From assembly GCA_934385475.1 (NCBI GenBank), contig CAKRPS010000077.1, positions 1-5,868 of the forward strand: a DNA stretch of 5,868 bases. The letters are read 5' to 3'. The notes beneath the pieces were generated by a model that worked only from the letters and a program-made list of their open reading frames with translations, had not been told where the DNA came from and made no database searches. Positions within the stretch are counted from its first letter, which is position 1. Each line of letters starts with the position of its first letter. Origin of the DNA: an uncultured Lachnospiraceae bacterium. GTDB lineage: Bacteria > Bacillota > Clostridia > Lachnospirales > Lachnospiraceae. Positions 5,684-5,868 of the stretch are shown here, one piece after another. Made by a program: the position numbers and the translations under genes.

Positions 5684-5756
5684 GCGCGAGTGGCTCAGTT
5701 GGTGGAGCACGACCTTGCCAAGGTCGGGGTCGCGGGTTCGAGTCCCGTCTCGCGCT
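5684..5756 (+). tRNA. tRNA-Gly (anticodon GCC)
   Basis: A full cloverleaf can be drawn. The acceptor stem is GCGCGAG/CTCGCGC (5684-5690 with 5749-5755), with discriminator T at 5756. The D arm is GCTC/GAGC (5693-5696 with 5705-5708). The anticodon stem is CGACC/GGTCG (5710-5714 with 5722-5726) around loop TTGCCAA. The T arm is GCGGG/CCCGT with loop TTCGAGT (5737-5743). The anticodon GCC at 5717-5719 reads GGC and GGT glycine codons. The first acceptor pairs and the U73 discriminator fit bacterial tRNA-Gly identity. The CCA end is not encoded and must be added. Confidence 0.97.
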
Positions 5757-5766
5757 CTATTAAAAT

Positions 5767-5812
5767 CACTCAAAATGCTGATAAATACAGTGTTTTGGGT
5801 GTTTTTTGTTTC
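5767..5812 (+). terminator. Rho-independent terminator of tRNA-Gly, possibly bidirectional
   Basis: A 14-pair stem (5767-5780 with 5788-5801, three G-U pairs, 7-base loop) is followed by TTTTTTGTTTC. It lies 10 bases after the tRNA. On the minus strand the same stem is followed by ATTTTAATAG, a weaker T-rich tail, so it may also stop a convergent gene entering from the right edge. Confidence 0.92.
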
Positions 5813-5820
5813 TCCAAATT

Positions 5821-5841
5821 TGCATCTAAACTGCATCTAAA
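5821..5841. repeat. Tandem direct repeat TGCATCTAAA x2
   Basis: TGCATCTAAA occurs at 5821-5830 and again at 5832-5841, separated by one C. It lies just beyond the tRNA terminator and overlaps the end of the frame entering from the right edge. It may simply be coding sequence, or recombinase arm or core sites if an integrative element begins here. Confidence 0.6.
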
Positions 5842-5868
5842 GCGTATTTATGCGGTTTCTGGCTGTTT
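5826..5868 (-). CDS. Possible C-terminal end of a gene entering from the right edge
   Basis: On the minus strand a frame is open from the window edge to a TAG at 5826-5828. It reads NSQKPHKYALDAV, preceded by one incomplete codon. Thirteen open codons prove little. Three points favour a real gene: it would converge on the tRNA, it ends just before a terminator that could serve both directions, and a location beside a tRNA 3' end is typical of tyrosine recombinase genes of integrative elements. No recombinase motif can be seen in so short a piece. Confidence 0.28.
   Translation of the reverse strand, partial: NSQKPHKYALDAV

Noticed and set aside
5507..5836. Minus-strand 109-codon frame containing ARDGTRTRDPDLG
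   Set aside because: This is the familiar false translation of the antisense strand of a tRNA gene. It runs across the tRNA, its terminator and its promoter.

Overview
The window looks like ordinary chromosome of a low-to-moderate-GC Firmicute, most likely a Lachnospiraceae-type clostridium. This is inferred from AT-rich promoters close to the sigma-A consensus, GGAGG-type ribosome binding sites, tRNA genes without an encoded CCA end, and protein styles familiar from that family: a stand-alone LUD protein, and a membrane-anchored GH3 protein with an acidic N-terminus. No species can be named from sequence alone.

Layout. Positions 46-2634 hold a two-gene aspartate-pathway unit on the plus strand: homoserine dehydrogenase (400 aa), then a long-form aspartate kinase (about 439 aa) 66 bases later. 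The kinase makes aspartyl phosphate at the head of the pathway. The dehydrogenase makes homoserine at the branch to threonine and methionine. Both proteins end in ACT-type regulatory regions. Converging on this unit is a minus-strand LUD-domain (DUF162) gene, 3324-2689. It has its own extended -10 promoter, and its terminator hairpin overlaps its stop codon.

Positions 3325-4008 hold no conventional gene, but this is the most puzzling stretch. It contains a perfect TTGACA-16-TATAAT promoter with an extended -10, then an A-rich segment with three tiny successive ORFs, then a strong GC-rich hairpin and a second small hairpin. It may encode an abundant small RNA, a small-protein transcript, or a long leader for the next gene.

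Positions 4009-5502 encode a 497-aa membrane-anchored protein. It has an extreme Asp/Glu-rich cytoplasmic head, one transmembrane helix and an external GH3 (NagZ-like) domain. The nucleophile Asp is kept, but the catalytic His and several other signature residues are replaced, so it may be a pseudoenzyme.

The right end holds a tRNA-Gly(GCC) with a strong promoter, a 5' leader hairpin and an excellent terminator. Past it are a tandem 10-base repeat and an open reading frame entering from the right edge. That frame could be the end of an integrase, because tRNA 3' ends are common integration sites. Nothing in the window is a clear mobile element, CRISPR array or defence system.
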